A DNA stretch of 64,000 bases from Plecoglossus altivelis (GCA_036571765.1 BROE01000019.1:10198079-10262078); one strand, 5' to 3'; positions 1 through 12,919 are shown, numbered from the stretch's first letter. Program-made: numbers and translations. Notes: a model not told the origin generated them from the letters alone.

Positions 1-105
1 GAGAGAGGGAGGGGAGGAGGTGAGAGAGGGAGGGGAGGAGGTGAGAGAGGGAGGGGAGGAGGTGAGAGAGGGAGGGGAGGAGGTGAGAGAGGGAGGGGAA
101 GTAGA
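1..105. repeat. 21-bp GA-rich minisatellite
   Basis: About five head-to-tail copies of a 21-bp purine-rich unit (gagagagggaggggaggaggt), the last one incomplete. It lies in what should be gria4 intron 2. It is cut by the window edge, so the true array is probably longer. Confidence 0.9.
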
Positions 106-600
106 GAGGAGACTAAGGAGAACGTAAGGAAACCGTGAAAAATGAACGTGACACTGCTGACTTTCCCAGCTAAGGCCAGGCGTGCGACGTACAGCAGTGA
201 GCTGCTAGCATCAGCTCTGTACACAGTCGCAAGACACACAAATGGATACGGATCACCATAGCAACAAATCTACTAGGCTAGCTAAATCAATGCTAAGTAC
301 ATTAATTATTTCCTCAAAAGCTTTTTAGTTACGTATCTAAAACGTAGCGTTTGAGCCAGTCACCTTCAGCTCACAGTGACTTCATCCTACCTGTCGAGCT
401 AGTTCAATCTTCACTGTCAGTAGTCTACGTCAGTTAGGCTTGAAGAGACTTCTAAACCAATCACATGTCAAACGGCAACGTTATTGGGTACAGCTCAGTG
501 GAATTAGACTGCATTTGAAGAGATGTTGAAGGTCCGTCAGGAATTCAGTGAGTTGGTCGTTCGCCTTGATCTGACTGTTAGAGAGCTGATGACCTTGGCT
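106..600. other. Unique intronic sequence (gria4 intron 2)
   Basis: Non-repetitive, moderately AT-rich sequence with no convincing open frame or splice-bounded exon. By position it belongs to the gria4 intron downstream of exon 2. Confidence 0.5.
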
Positions 601-770
601 CTCTCTCTCTGTGTGTGTGTTTGTGTGTGTGTCTGTGTGTCTGTGTGTGTGTTTTTGTGTGTCTGTCTGTGTGTGTGTGTGTCTGTGTGTGTGTGTGTGT
701 GTCTGTGTGTCTGTTTGTGTGTGTGTGTGTGTGTGTGTGTCTGTGTGTGTTTGTGTATTTGTGTATTTCT
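601..770. repeat. (TG)n-rich microsatellite with TCTG interruptions
   Basis: Long TG tract broken by tctg and tttg variants. It generates open frames of Cys-Val or His-Thr repeats on both strands that are not genes. Confidence 0.95.
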
Positions 771-1150
771 GTGACAAGGCATGAGTACTCACTGTCCCAC
801 TGCAAAGTCATCCCTTCCTCGCCACTCAGAAACACCCTTGTGTTTTGACTACTCTCCACTCCCTCCTCTCCCCCACTCCCTCCTCTCCCCCACCCTCCTC
901 CCCCCCTCTCCCTCACCATCTCCTCTCTCAGGGGGAGGAAGGGGAGGAGGAGAGGAAGGACTGTAGTGCTGGGGGAGGAGGGAGAGCATGGCAGCTCGGG
1001 GAACACTCCTATCATCTCTTGTCTTTCACAGCACAATGCACAGAGTTGAGAAATGCCAAGGCAATAGCAGGGCCAGGACAGAGAGGTTCAGCTGCATCCA
1101 GACTGAAGCTCATCCTGCCAGGGGGAGTGCTGGGATCTGACAGCCAGGCA
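771..1150. other. CT-rich then GA-rich stretch and unique segment, no gene seen
   Basis: A ccctcctctccccc-like pyrimidine tract (about 850-920) is followed by a ggggaggagg purine tract (about 930-985), which together could pair as an imperfect foldback. The 1030-1140 stretch follows a plausible acceptor (tctttcacag), but its translation resembles no family I know. Confidence 0.4.
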
Positions 1151-1632
1151 ACCACACACACACACACACAACCACACACACACACGTACACACAACCACA
1201 CACACACACATACACAACCACACATACACACAACCACACACACACACACAACCACACACACAACCACACACACTCACACACAACCACACACAAACACACA
1301 CAAACACACATACACACAACCACACAGACACACTCACACCACCACACACACACACACAACCACACGCACACACAACCACACACACACGACCACACACACA
1401 CACATACACAGACATACACACACACTGTCACACACACAGTCACACTCACACACGTAGTCACACACACATTCACGCACACAGTCACACTCAAACACTCACA
1501 AACACAGTCACACACACTCAAACACTCACAAACACAGTCACACACACTCACACAGTCACAAACACAGTCACACACACAAACACAGTCACACACACAGTCA
1601 CACACACAAACACAGTCACACACACACTCAGA
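1150..1632. repeat. (CA)n-derived composite microsatellite
   Basis: About 480 bp of CA dinucleotides broken by accaca, tcacacacagt and acactcaaac interruptions. The later part (1430-1632) carries a longer-period pattern of cagtcacacaca blocks. The long ORFs here are repeat translations. Confidence 0.95.
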
Positions 1633-1924
1633 CAGGCTCTGTGAGCTGTGGTTTTAAGGGTGTTCTTGTTGTTCCGTTAGAGAGAACCAGCGCAGTGTCT
1701 GTGCGGGGCCTGTTCTGCTAAGTGCTCCATCGTTTGGTGCAGTTCCCCTTGGCAACCAGCACGTGTACATCTAGGCCTCGCAAAACGCTCATCCAGATAA
1801 CTTTGCGCTGTACGTCCTTGGGTCCTGAACGACACATTTAGAAAATTTCAACTTCATACAGTGCCCGGTTCACAAGTTAACTTTATAGTTAGATTACAGC
1901 TTCTTGAAGCTCTACCATTCTCTA

Positions 1925-2140
1925 TCCCTTCATCACCACACTATCCCCCATCTATCCCTCCCTCCACCCCTCCTATCCTCCATCTATCCATCCCTCCACC
2001 CCTCCTATCCTCCATCTATCCCTCCCTCCACCCCTCCTATCCTCCATCTATCCCTCCTTCGACTCCTCCTATCCCCCATCTATCCATCCCTCGACTCCTC
2101 CTATCCATCGCTCCATCCCTTCAATCCACCATGTATCCAT
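1925..2140. repeat. 32-bp pyrimidine-rich minisatellite
   Basis: About six copies of a unit built from cctatcctccatctat plus ccctccctccacccct, with small variants. The strand bias is strong (almost no G). Flanked by unique intronic sequence. Confidence 0.85.
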
Positions 2141-2228
2141 CCTTCTCTCTGTTTCACAACATTAAGCCCTCATTAGAGCCTCTTCTCGTCTCCTCTAACA
2201 TCCCCCATTAACCTGCCTCCTGGGGCTC

Positions 2229-2450
2229 AACACACACACACACTTGCACACACACACACTTGCAAACACACACACTTGCACACACACACACACACCTACA
2301 GACCTCCAGTTTCCCCAGTGCATTGGTAGATCTTCAAAAACAGAGAGCTATGCTAACAGCTGTCTGGGGATACACACATTACTCAACACACACACATACA
2401 CATACACACATACACACATACAAGAAGGAGAGCACATAGTTCACACACCT

Positions 2451-2481
<31 letters not shown>

Positions 2482-2488
2482 TCCATAA
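2229..2488. repeat. Paired (CA)n microsatellites
   Basis: Two CA-rich tracts, about 2230-2300 with cttgcacacac units and 2388-2480 with acacatacac units, separated by about 90 bp of unique sequence. Confidence 0.9.
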
Positions 2489-2639
2489 ATGAGAGAAACA
2501 CACAAGCAGCAAAACCCATAGTCTTATAGTGTGGCTGACTGAGTCAGACTGTCATGATGAATATCAATGAGTCATCTCAGATTAACATGTCAGTGTGTCA
2601 GTCGACGAACAGGACAGTCACCCGCTTGGTGGGAGCTCT

Positions 2640-2872
2640 CACACACACACACACACACACGCGCACACGCTCACACACACACACACGCACGCACACGCAC
2701 ACACGCTCATGCACACACGCTCACACACACACACACACACGCTCACACACACACACGCGCGCACACGCTCACACACACGCCCACACACACGCCCACACAC
2801 ACACACACACGCACACACGCTCACACACACATACACACGTTCACACGCTCGCACATACGCTCACACACACTC
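2640..2872. repeat. (CA/CG)n microsatellite
   Basis: CA repeat with regular cgcacacgct interruptions, ending just upstream of a short non-repetitive open segment. It produces His-Thr open frames in several phases. Confidence 0.95.
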
Positions 2873-2876
2873 AGCT

Positions 2877-2939
2877 TCCTGAGGACCTTTTAGAGGAGCT
2901 CAACCAGGAGACTACACAGAAGATGTTCTTCCTGCAGGT
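2877..2939 (+). other. Possible isolated exon-like segment, unidentified
   Basis: A 63-bp non-repetitive island between CA repeats begins after an AG (cacacactcag) and ends in a good donor (ctgcag|gtcaga). The open phase reads LPEDLLEELNQETTQKMFFL and one further residue, an acidic, helix-like composition unlike the repeats around it. I do not recognise the family. The upstream polypyrimidine tract is poor, being CA repeat. No neighbouring exon was found, and it would lie on the strand opposite to gria4 and inside its intron. It may be a chance island, a decayed pseudo-exon or a piece of an antisense gene. Confidence 0.2.
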
Positions 2940-3009
2940 CAGATGCACACACACTCATACATTTACACACACACGCTCACATACATCCTCACACATTCAC
3001 ACACTCTTG

Positions 3010-3510
3010 CACACAATCGCTCCCTCAGCCTCTCTCCCTCAGTCTCAGCCTCTCTCCTCCAGCCTCAGCCTCTCTCTCCCAGCTCCAGCCTCTCTCTCCC
3101 AGCCTCAGCCTCTCTCCCTCAGTCTCTCTCATCCAGCTTCTCTTTCTGCCAGCCCCAGCCTCTCTCTCCCAGCCTCAGCCTCTCTCCCTCAGTCTCTCTC
3201 ATCCAGCTTCTCTCTCCTCCAGCCTCAGCCTCTCTCCTCCAGCCCCAGCCTCTCTCTCCCACCCCCAGCCTCTCTCTCTCTGCCAGCCCCAGCCTCTTTC
3301 CTCCAGCCTCAGCCTCTCTCTTCCAGCCCCAGCCTCTCTCCTCCAGTCTCAGCCTCTCTCCTCCAGTCTCAGCCTCTCTCCTCCAGCCTCAGCCTCTCTC
3401 CTCCAGCCCCAGCCTCTCTCTCCCACCCCCAGCCTCTCTCCTCCAGCCTTAGCCTCTCTCCTCCAGTCTCAGCCTCTCTCCCAGCCCCAGCCTCTCTCCT
3501 CCAACCCCTG
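3010..3510. repeat. ~20-bp CAGCCTCTCTCCTC minisatellite
   Basis: About 25 copies of an 18-20-bp unit combining agcctctctcctcc with agtctc, agcctc or agcccc. The unit is stop-free in several frames on both strands, which explains the 336-aa and 169-aa open frames. Its strand asymmetry (C/T-rich) is marked. Confidence 0.9.
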
Positions 3511-4256
3511 CGGCATGCCAGCTGGGACTCATCCCTGGACCGGGATCTGGAACTCCATCCTTGAACAGAGGAACGTCTAATCCGTTTCCAGGGACTGGCC
3601 CAGTCAGCTGGGTTTTCAAACAAGCGTCCTTGACGTGAAGGTCGTGGGACTCATTCAAACATTCAGACATTCAGACCCTCTCTAGCAGAGGGGACAGAGA
3701 GGAGGAGAAGGCTGGTGTGAGGAGGACGTGGATGATGTGAGAGCGAGAGACTGTGAGACAGACCAGCAGGTGGGCTGTCGTTCCAGCTCACATTCCCCCT
3801 CAGCCATTGGTGTCATCGATTGGCCCATGTAATTCTGCTCCGATTTGGCTTGGCTGATCAATGGCTGCAGCGTACTTCCTGTGGCCAGGAAACCATTAGG
3901 TTGAGAAATACTTCACTTCTTTTCTCTAGTGTCGCCTTTTCCTTCTCTCTCTCTCTCCGCTCTCTCATCTCTCTGTTCATCTCTCAGTGATCCTGTCTTC
4001 TAATATTGCAGGAATAATTGAGCCAGTCTGGAAGCAGACGTTAGTTCACTCCATATACTCCCTGATCACACTGGATCCAACGACTAAATCTGCACATTCT
4101 GAAAAGATTGGGAAGTTGAAGTGGGTTTCGTCTGACTCAAACATTACCATGGGAATCATATGCTAATAATAATTTTTAAATGTCATGACCAGAAATAGAC
4201 GGCCACCTAGGTCATCAGTTTTAACTCATTCAACAAAATTGAAATAGAGACTGCAG
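3511..4256. other. Unique intronic sequence, no supported gene
   Basis: Mixed unique sequence with a small (CT)n tract near 3945. An open segment at 4011-4163 after an acceptor-like tctaatattgcag is too short and unrecognisable to call. Confidence 0.4.
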
Positions 4257-4722
4257 TCATGCACACACGTAAACACACACACACACGTAAACACACACAC
4301 ACACACACACACACATGTAAACACACACACAGACACACACACAGACACACACGTAAACACACACCACGTAAACACAAACACATAACACACAGCAGAAACA
4401 CACACACGACACACACACACAGACACACACGTAAACACACACACACGTAAACACACACACACGTAAACACACACACACACACAGACACACACACACGTAA
4501 ACACACAGACAGACACACACACAAACACACACACACAGACACACACGTACACACACACATGTAAACACACACACACGTAAACACACACACAGACACACAC
4601 AGGCACACACACGTAAACACACACACACGTAAACACACACACACGTAAACACACACACAGACACATACACGTAAACACACACACAGACACACAGACACAC
4701 ACAGACACACACACACGTAGGT
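4257..4722. repeat. (CA)n composite with ACACGTAAAC interruptions
   Basis: About 465 bp of CA repeat punctuated by cacgtaaacac and cacagacacac blocks at near-regular spacing, giving a minisatellite-like higher order. Several overlapping Cys-Val ORFs on the minus strand are repeat artefacts. Confidence 0.95.
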
Positions 4723-4814
4723 TGATACAGAAGCATGTAGAGGAACAGGAGGGGGGATGTGGATGAACTCTTGTTTACTCAGCATGTCTTCAAGGTCAGC
4801 ATCCTTGACAGTGT

Positions 4815-5205
4815 TAGAGTGTCACACACCGTACACACATCCTACACACGCAATGAACATACAGACCACACACACTGTACCTACATGCCAGATATACGCA
4901 CACACTGCACATGCAGACCCGACACACACACACACACGCTGTACATATCATCCACACACACTGCACATGCAGACCAGACACACACACACTGCACATGCAG
5001 ACCAGACACATACACACTGCACATACAGACCAGACACACACACACTGCACATGCAGACCCGACACACACACACACACACACTGTACATATCATCCACACA
5101 AACACTGACCAGACACATACACACTGCACATACAGACCAGACACACACACATTGCACATACAGACCCAACACACACGCACTGCACATGCAGACCAGACAA
5201 ACACT
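4815..5205. repeat. ~26-bp CA-rich minisatellite
   Basis: Repeats of cactgcacatgcagaccaga with variable numbers of acacac between them, roughly 12 units. The repeat is stop-free in several frames, giving apparent proteins on both strands. Confidence 0.9.
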
Positions 5206-5404
5206 GTCCTCAGTCTAACCCATCGTGGCATGCTGTCCTTCTACAGCCTTTGACTGAGTCACAACCAGCCTGACCACCAGATTTACCAAAACACAGCCTG
5301 AACAGAGACCAGAGTGTCCACAAACCAGCCTAATCACAAACCAGCCTGGCCAGAGTCCAACCAAACCAGAAACCAGCCTTAACTGCCAGAAACACATCTT
5401 TTCC

Positions 5405-5457
5405 TCAGACAGGCAGACAGACAGACAGACAGACAGACTGGCAGACAGGCAGACAGG

Positions 5458-5490
<33 letters not shown>

Positions 5491-5532
5491 CAACAGGCAG
5501 ACCGACAAACAGACAGACCGACAGACAGACCC
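5405..5532. repeat. (CAGA)n tetranucleotide repeat
   Basis: About 125 bp of CAGA/CAGG tetranucleotides with minor interruptions (caggtagata, accgacaaac). Confidence 0.95.
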
Positions 5533-5815
5533 AGTCACACTGCAGATGGTTCCACTCTGATCATGTGGAGGTGGACCAGTGTCAGGCTGATATTTCAGTA
5601 ACCAGGAAGCCACTGAGAGAGCAGCTCCCTGGTCATAAAGCAGCCTTTTGTCATGTCGCTATAGCTCAAGCCTGAACTGAGGGACGTCTATCAGCATGGT
5701 GCTGACCAAGGTTTCAAGCAAAGGGGGGGGGGCACACTGAGCATGTGCAGAGACCTTGAGGGAGTAAGACTAAGCATGATGGCAAGGGACTAAAGCTAGA
5801 GTTGAAGCAGGCTAG

Positions 5816-5830
5816 TATGTGTGTGTGTTG

Positions 5831-5861
<31 letters not shown>

Positions 5862-6240
5862 TGTGTATGTGTGAGTGTTGGTGTGTGTGTGTGTGTGTGT
5901 ATGTGTGTGTGTGTGTTGTTGTGTTTGTGTGTGTGAGTGTGTGTGTGTGGGTGTGTGTGTGAATGTGTTTGGAGCAGTCTAGTATGTGTGTGTGTTGGTG
6001 TGTTTGTGTGTGTATGTGTGTGTGTTGGTGTGTTTGTGTGTGTGAGTGTTGGTGTGTGTATGTGTTTGTGTGTAAATGTGTGTGTGTGTATGTGTTTGTG
6101 TGTAAATGTGTGTGTGAATGTGTGCGTGTATGTCTGTGTGTGTTGGTGTGTACTTGTGTGTATGTACGTGTGTGCATGTGTATGTGTGTGTTTGTGTGTG
6201 CATGCAGATGTATGTATTGGTGAGTGTGAGAGTTCATGTG
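5816..6240. repeat. (TG)n composite microsatellite
   Basis: About 420 bp of TG-rich sequence with tgtgttggtg and tgtgtaaatg variants. An internal duplicated phrase (gcagtctagtatgtgtgtg near 5970 and a related gcaggctagtatgtgtg near 5807) suggests duplication of one repeat block. Confidence 0.95.
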
Positions 6241-6264
6241 TGTATGCCTTTATGTGTCCTTAGT

Positions 6265-6378
6265 GAGCGAGTGAGTGAGTGAGTGAGTGAGTGAGTGAGT
6301 AAGTAAGTGAGTGAGTGAGTGAGTGAGTGAGTGAGTGAGTGAGTGAGTGAGTGAGTGAGTGAGCGAGTGAGCGAGTGC
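6265..6378. repeat. (GTGA)n tetranucleotide repeat
   Basis: Nearly uninterrupted gtgagtgagtga tetranucleotides with a few aagt and gcga variants, about 150 bp downstream (in transcript sense) of gria4 exon 2. Confidence 0.95.
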
Positions 6379-6455
6379 ATTTGTGCCTGTCTATGGCATC
6401 TTCCTCAGCCATCCCAGCATACAGTACCATCCCATCTCCCAGCCTCCTGTCCTCA

Positions 6456-7725
<1,270 letters not shown>

Positions 7726-7810
7726 CGATCTGAACGCTGCTTGGGAAAGCTCCCATTGTTAATCCCCAATAGCCAGAAAATATCAGTAGAAACTGAATAA
7801 AAATCCTCAT
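7726..7810 (-). CDS. gria4: gria4 exon 1 coding part: signal peptide and mature start
   Basis: First coding exon of the GluA4 AMPA receptor subunit. The 85-bp coding part encodes 28 codons plus 1 nt. A start Met-Arg, a hydrophobic core (FIQFLLIFSGYWGL) and a TMGAFPSSVQI segment form a typical cleavable signal peptide followed by the mature amino terminus. The last part is the characteristic GluA4 sequence. The donor is atcg|gtgagt and joins in phase to exon 2 at 6688. The start at 7810 was chosen because it aligns with the family's start. The frame stays open upstream to about 8104 with another ATG, but those upstream residues look like 5'UTR (low complexity, phenylalanine run). The conserved signal peptide makes the identification strong even though only two exons are visible. 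Confidence 0.95.
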
Positions 7811-8400
7811 TTTGTTTTGGTTAAAAACTGATGAGAGACATCGAGGAGGAGAACACCCGGGGAAAAACAAGACGAAAAAGAAAAACAAGCAGTTCATTAG
7901 CAATCCATCCTGGGCAAGATTTTCCCCCGCAGTGCTCGCGCACCCTGCTGCTGTTCTGCTCCGTCCGGCGGTAGAGACGGTACACGCACAAGATGGGGGG
8001 AGCTCACCACGGTGGGCAGTGTCTACGCGGAGAGGGATCACACATGCGCTTTCTTTCGACCCTGTCTCCCTCTCTGCCGTTCTCTCGCGCTGCACGGTGA
8101 GCACCCTTGTCCCTTAATGGCACCGTATGCTACCGTACTCACTGAAGGGTACACTGACCATGGAAATGGCAAAACACGCGCATATCATTGTCTTATGTAA
8201 AGGCACTACGGGTTGTGTCAGGGACTCAAGTTGGATGCAGTGTAACGGAGGTGGCACCGTCAACGCTGTACCGGAGTTTCTACCGCGTGGGCTCAGGGGC
8301 CCATTTGTGGCACTGGCGTGCTCGCGCAACCGTGAATCTGCGCTTTCCACTTAGGTAATGACAATCAACCTTGTTGTTGCAATTTCAACGAATGTCCACG
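7811..8400 (-). promoter_or_regulatory. gria4: Likely gria4 5'UTR and proximal promoter region
   Basis: The sequence immediately upstream of the gria4 start codon is unique, relatively GC-rich and contains many CpG dinucleotides (most clearly 7925-8120 and 8250-8470). That is what one expects of a CpG-rich neuronal-gene promoter. No TATA box or precise transcription start can be assigned from sequence alone, so the limits are inferred. Confidence 0.4.
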
Positions 8401-10320
8401 TGAGTCATGGGAATGTGGCGATCCGGTGCCTTCGGGACGAGACAAGTGACAAACGAGCCCGTTATCCAACGCAAGTTTGGCACGTTAGTGATTTGTACTG
8501 GCACTGTTGGACACGTAATGTTCGCACGATGCACACATCCCACCGTCTCTTGTCCACCCCTTCTACCTGTCGCATCACACAATGAGGTCACTGCATGCTA
8601 ATTAGCCTCTAGTTGAAGACACCTAGACACACATACACACGCATGCACACCCACACGCACACGCACACACACACACACACAAAGCTGAAAACATCATGAC
8701 TGAATCGCACACTGTAAGCCTACATTGTGAAAAGTAAATGGGTTTTGCCGTTGTCAATATGCTAATGAGAATCAACGTTGGTCGCCCTCAGTTTCACTCG
8801 CGCTCCAATGGATTCAATTAAGGCGTTTATGCATGCAGATTGCGGTGGTTTATTGCTGTGCTCGCGCTACGCTAAGTTGGCCTGGAACGAGTGATAGGGA
8901 CGCGAGAGGAGAGACAGATCATGGGTCTGATATTGGAGCAACATATGTGTCAGCACAACTGAGTGCCTTTGTCAAAGTTCAATATTTTGACCTTATTGAT
9001 CTCAACAGACTGCAATAAATGGTCACGTGCCTCCAGTCTATATCGGTGCCTCTCAAATCAACGCGTGCTCTGTGTCCCGCTGTCCGCGGTACTGGAATGC
9101 AGAGTTTTTGTAGCAGCGTTAAGACCGCGTGCTGCTGGTGCGCTGTCCGCGGTGCTGAGGACTCGAGGAGGCCGTGTTCAGCCACGTTATTACCGTCCTT
9201 CTCTACGGATAGCCACGGTCATCGGGACAGCCTGTACTGATAGGATAGGTTGGCCCTGGGGAGACTGCATGCGCATCGGCTTCACACTCCGGGAAGGTTG
9301 AGTCCCCGGACGTTACGTTACGTTCTCACGGCAGCGTCACTTTAACGACCTGTCCGCTCAGCCTGGACTGTGTCGTCCTTGTTGTGCCACGTGCTGATAT
9401 GGTACCGTGCCGGAGTTGTTAAACATCTGCTTCGGTTGGTGTAACGCGTCGGTACGGACCCAAAGAGGTGCCCCTATCTAATCTTTTGAGCCCGTGTGAA
9501 ATACGCACATACAGACGTTTCTCAAAGAAACTCGGAATTAACACGTTGGTCTAGAAGTCCTAAGCACGAACAACATCGGCCTTCCATTCCGTTTGGACTT
9601 CTGGTATTAACCCGTATAACCCTTCTAATATTTTACAGACAGCTTCGGATGCTAGTGAATTCCTAGACATATTTTTGTAACCTATTGTTTTGTTTTTTTG
9701 TGGTTATATTCATATTTCTCACGCTTTTAAGAAATGTAGACTGGTCTGTTAAGAGCGGGTTCTACCGCTTTGGAAAAGCTTTGCCCTCAAGTCATCTACT
9801 TTTCACAGTTGTGTTCAGTCTCGTGAAATCGTAAAAGCGTTACCAGGACGGAGACGATCACATGCGGGCATGAACGCGGTGCTCACGCGCAGTGCAGGTG
9901 GATTATATTTCAACGGAGAAGGGAGCCAGTTAATCGGTGTCGGTTGCGTATCACCTTCACATGCAGGCAAGGAGTAAATAACCACACGCGTGACAAGGCT
10001 GTTCTAGATCGTTGTGAAGTCGTTATTGTCAACAGACACAATATGACCCAGGTGTTGCCATTCTTATCTCCCGGCTGCTCGTTTTAACCTTTCTTCATAA
10101 ATACATGACATGACATCACGTCACACTACATTGTGTGACATCACATTATATTACAGTACATTACTCTCATGTTCCTGCTATGCTTAGCCAACCAGAAAAT
10201 ACCTGCGATGGCGCACTGACCCGTTAAAAACACAGGTCAACATACAAGCTAGCTCACGGGTTATCATGCAGGTTAGCAGTACACTTTAGCATGCAGGCTA
10301 GCATGCAGATTAAAAGTACA
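8401..10320. other. Unique region upstream of gria4, no gene seen
   Basis: About 1.9 kb of mostly non-repetitive sequence with a short (CA)n at about 8630-8680. CpG-containing words remain frequent to about 9500. No open frame resembles a known protein. It may hold distal promoter or 5' non-coding exons of gria4 that are not recognisable without transcripts. A short run of gttagca and catgcag motifs lies at about 10240-10330. Confidence 0.4.
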
Positions 10321-10328
10321 TGTTAGCA

Positions 10329-10330
<2 letters not shown>

Positions 10331-10388
<58 letters not shown>
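10331..10388. repeat. (GT)n microsatellite
   Basis: Nearly pure GT dinucleotide tract with one tatg interruption. Confidence 0.95.
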
Positions 10389-10389
<1 letters not shown>

Positions 10390-10474
10390 CGGTAGCTGGT
10401 TTGCAGATCAGATGAGGCCACAATTTTATAAAAACTGACTGAAATAGAAAAGAACCCCCACAATCCCCAACTCC

Positions 10475-10479
<5 letters not shown>

Positions 10480-10512
<33 letters not shown>

Positions 10513-10589
10513 CGTATATATATATATACTGTATATATCTCTCTGTATCTTTCTCTCTCTCTATCGCTCTCTATATATCTCTCTCACAC
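10480..10589. repeat. (CT)n and (TA)n block at left edge of gap
   Basis: A CT tract is followed by accgtatatatatatatact and CT/TA mixtures. The same ordered words recur right after the gap at 11213-11320, differing by about two bases. Confidence 0.9.
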
Positions 10590-11212
10590 NNNNNNNNNNN
10601 NNNNNNNNNNNNNNNNNNNNNNNNNNNNNNNNNNNNNNNNNNNNNNNNNNNNNNNNNNNNNNNNNNNNNNNNNNNNNNNNNNNNNNNNNNNNNNNNNNNN
10701 NNNNNNNNNNNNNNNNNNNNNNNNNNNNNNNNNNNNNNNNNNNNNNNNNNNNNNNNNNNNNNNNNNNNNNNNNNNNNNNNNNNNNNNNNNNNNNNNNNNN
10801 NNNNNNNNNNNNNNNNNNNNNNNNNNNNNNNNNNNNNNNNNNNNNNNNNNNNNNNNNNNNNNNNNNNNNNNNNNNNNNNNNNNNNNNNNNNNNNNNNNNN
10901 NNNNNNNNNNNNNNNNNNNNNNNNNNNNNNNNNNNNNNNNNNNNNNNNNNNNNNNNNNNNNNNNNNNNNNNNNNNNNNNNNNNNNNNNNNNNNNNNNNNN
11001 NNNNNNNNNNNNNNNNNNNNNNNNNNNNNNNNNNNNNNNNNNNNNNNNNNNNNNNNNNNNNNNNNNNNNNNNNNNNNNNNNNNNNNNNNNNNNNNNNNNN
11101 NNNNNNNNNNNNNNNNNNNNNNNNNNNNNNNNNNNNNNNNNNNNNNNNNNNNNNNNNNNNNNNNNNNNNNNNNNNNNNNNNNNNNNNNNNNNNNNNNNNN
11201 NNNNNNNNNNNN
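10590..11212. other. Assembly gap (623 Ns)
   Basis: An unbroken run of N. The flanking sequences are near-identical direct copies of each other, so the N length is probably not a measured distance. Confidence 0.99.
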
Positions 11213-11580
11213 CTCTCTCTCTCTCACTCTCTCTCTCTCTCTCTACCGTATATATATATATACTGTATATATCTCTCTGTATCTTTCTCTCTCTCTATCG
11301 CTCTATATATATCTCTCTCACACTCTCTGTATCTTTCTCACTCTCTCTCTTTCTCTCTCTGTCTCTCTCACTCTCTCTCTCCCTATCTCCTTTTCTCTCT
11401 CCCTCTCTCTCTGCCTCTCTCCCTTTCTCTCTCCCTCTGTCTCTCCCTCTCTCTTTCTCCCTCTCACCCTCTCCCCATCCCTCTCTTCCCCCTCCCTATC
11501 TCCCTCCCTCCCTGCCTCTCTCCCTATCTCACTCTCTCCCTCCTCTTTCCCTCCCTATCTCCCTCTCTCTCTCTCTCTCT
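11213..11580. repeat. (CT)n-rich block at right edge of gap
   Basis: Starts with a copy of the left gap flank (about 11213-11320). It continues as CT-rich low-complexity sequence with ccctatctcc and ccctctctct variants. Confidence 0.9.
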
Positions 11581-11982
11581 GGGTAATCAGGGTGAAATAT
11601 GAGATAATAAATTGTCATTGATTGAAGCCAGAGTTGTTTTCAAGCCAGATATTGAAAAGGGAATACAATTTATAATATTTTGGGACATTGGAGATTATAA
11701 AGTTGAGCTAACCATAATGAGATTGGACACAGTCTTGAATTATAAAGTTTAACTCCATGCAGTACTGCGATGTAACTTGCATCTGCAAAGAATGACCTTG
11801 ACTTAGTGGAAAACAGCGACATACTGCTCTGTCCCTCTACAGCACTGGAGTTTATATATATATATATATTTATATGTATATACACACACCTTTCTCTTTT
11901 ATCATCAATGGAGCTTCATGATAACACCTTTCTCCATCACAGGAGCACACACTCTCATCTATCTATTCTGCATCACAGGCAC

Positions 11983-12020
<38 letters not shown>

Positions 12021-12270
12021 CTCACTGTCTTTGTAGTTTTCGGCGAAGTTTCCATCGCTAATTCGTCCTCCACTGCCCAGGCATCCAGATCCACACTTGG
12101 AGACAGCAGGAGGGGAAGGAGAGACAGGTGGAGATAAACTGTAAGAGAGAATATTTGTTTGTCTCCCTTCCACATAATGAACCTGAGATTGGATCAAATG
12201 TCAGATTAAATTGCTGGGATGCGAAGAAGGCACATTATTGATTTCCAAAGTGGGACTGCAGATGGTTGGA
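11581..12270. other. Unique sequence with small (TA)n and (CA)n tracts
   Basis: A (TA)n tract lies at about 11853-11882 and a (CA)n at about 11988-12018. Between and after them the sequence is unique, with no recognisable coding exon. Confidence 0.5.
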
Positions 12271-12279
12271 AATAGGTAG

Positions 12280-12672
12280 AGAGGGGGGGGTGATGGAGAG
12301 ACAGGGTGGAGGGAGAGAGGTGAGAGAGGGGTGAGGTAGAGGGATAGAGACAAGTTTAGGGAAGGAGACAGGGAGTGTTGGAAGAGGTGAGAGAGAGGGA
12401 AGGGATGTGGGAGAGAGGGGGTGAGGGGGAGAGGGAGGGGATGTGGGAGAGAGGGGGTGAGGGAGAGAGGTAGAGAGAGAGAGCGAAGAGATAAGGGAGA
12501 GAGGGGGTGAGGGAGAGGGAGGGAGAGAGGAAGGGGATATGGGAGAGAGGGGGTGAGGGAGAGAGGGAGGGGATGTGGGAGAGGGGGTGAGGGAGAGAGG
12601 GAGGGAGAGAGGAAGGGGATGTGGGAGAGAGGGGGTGAGAGAGGGAGGGGGAGAGAGAAGAGATAAGGGAGA
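12280..12672. repeat. GA-rich minisatellite (gggagagagggggtgaggga)
   Basis: Repeated phrases gtgggagagagggggtgagg and gagggaggggat recur about every 50-60 bp on the plus strand, with higher-order variation. The proline/serine/leucine ORFs on the minus strand are translations of this repeat. Confidence 0.9.
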
Positions 12673-12919
12673 GAGAAACATATCTCAAACAGCATGAAAC
12701 ACTCTGCTCTTCTACCATAAACTGTGGAGTTTGTGGCATACATCAATGCTCCGATCCTTTATTGTAAGTAATTAAGGTTATTGGGTTGTCCTTCACCAAC
12801 TGGGACAAAAGACACTCATCTCCTGAGTCTCTCAATGTTGTAATTCCTGAGTGAAATGAACAGCATCTGGCAGAGACTTTAATCCAAAGCAACTTTCTTA
12901 ATAGTGATCATGGAAACTA

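Noticed and set aside
845..1657. 270-aa open frame rich in His and Thr
   Set aside because: It is a translation of the (CA)n repeat; no non-repeat domain is present.
2554..3564. 336-aa open frame, His/Thr then Ser/Leu/Pro repeats
   Set aside because: Created by a CA microsatellite joined to the CAGCCTCTCTCC minisatellite; stop-free units explain its length.
4011..4163. About 50-codon open segment after an acceptor-like tctaatattgcag
   Set aside because: That length is not rare by chance; the peptide (starting GIIEPVWKQTLV) is not recognisable and no partner exon was found.
10571..11227. 218-aa minus ORF
   Set aside because: It is almost entirely the N gap.
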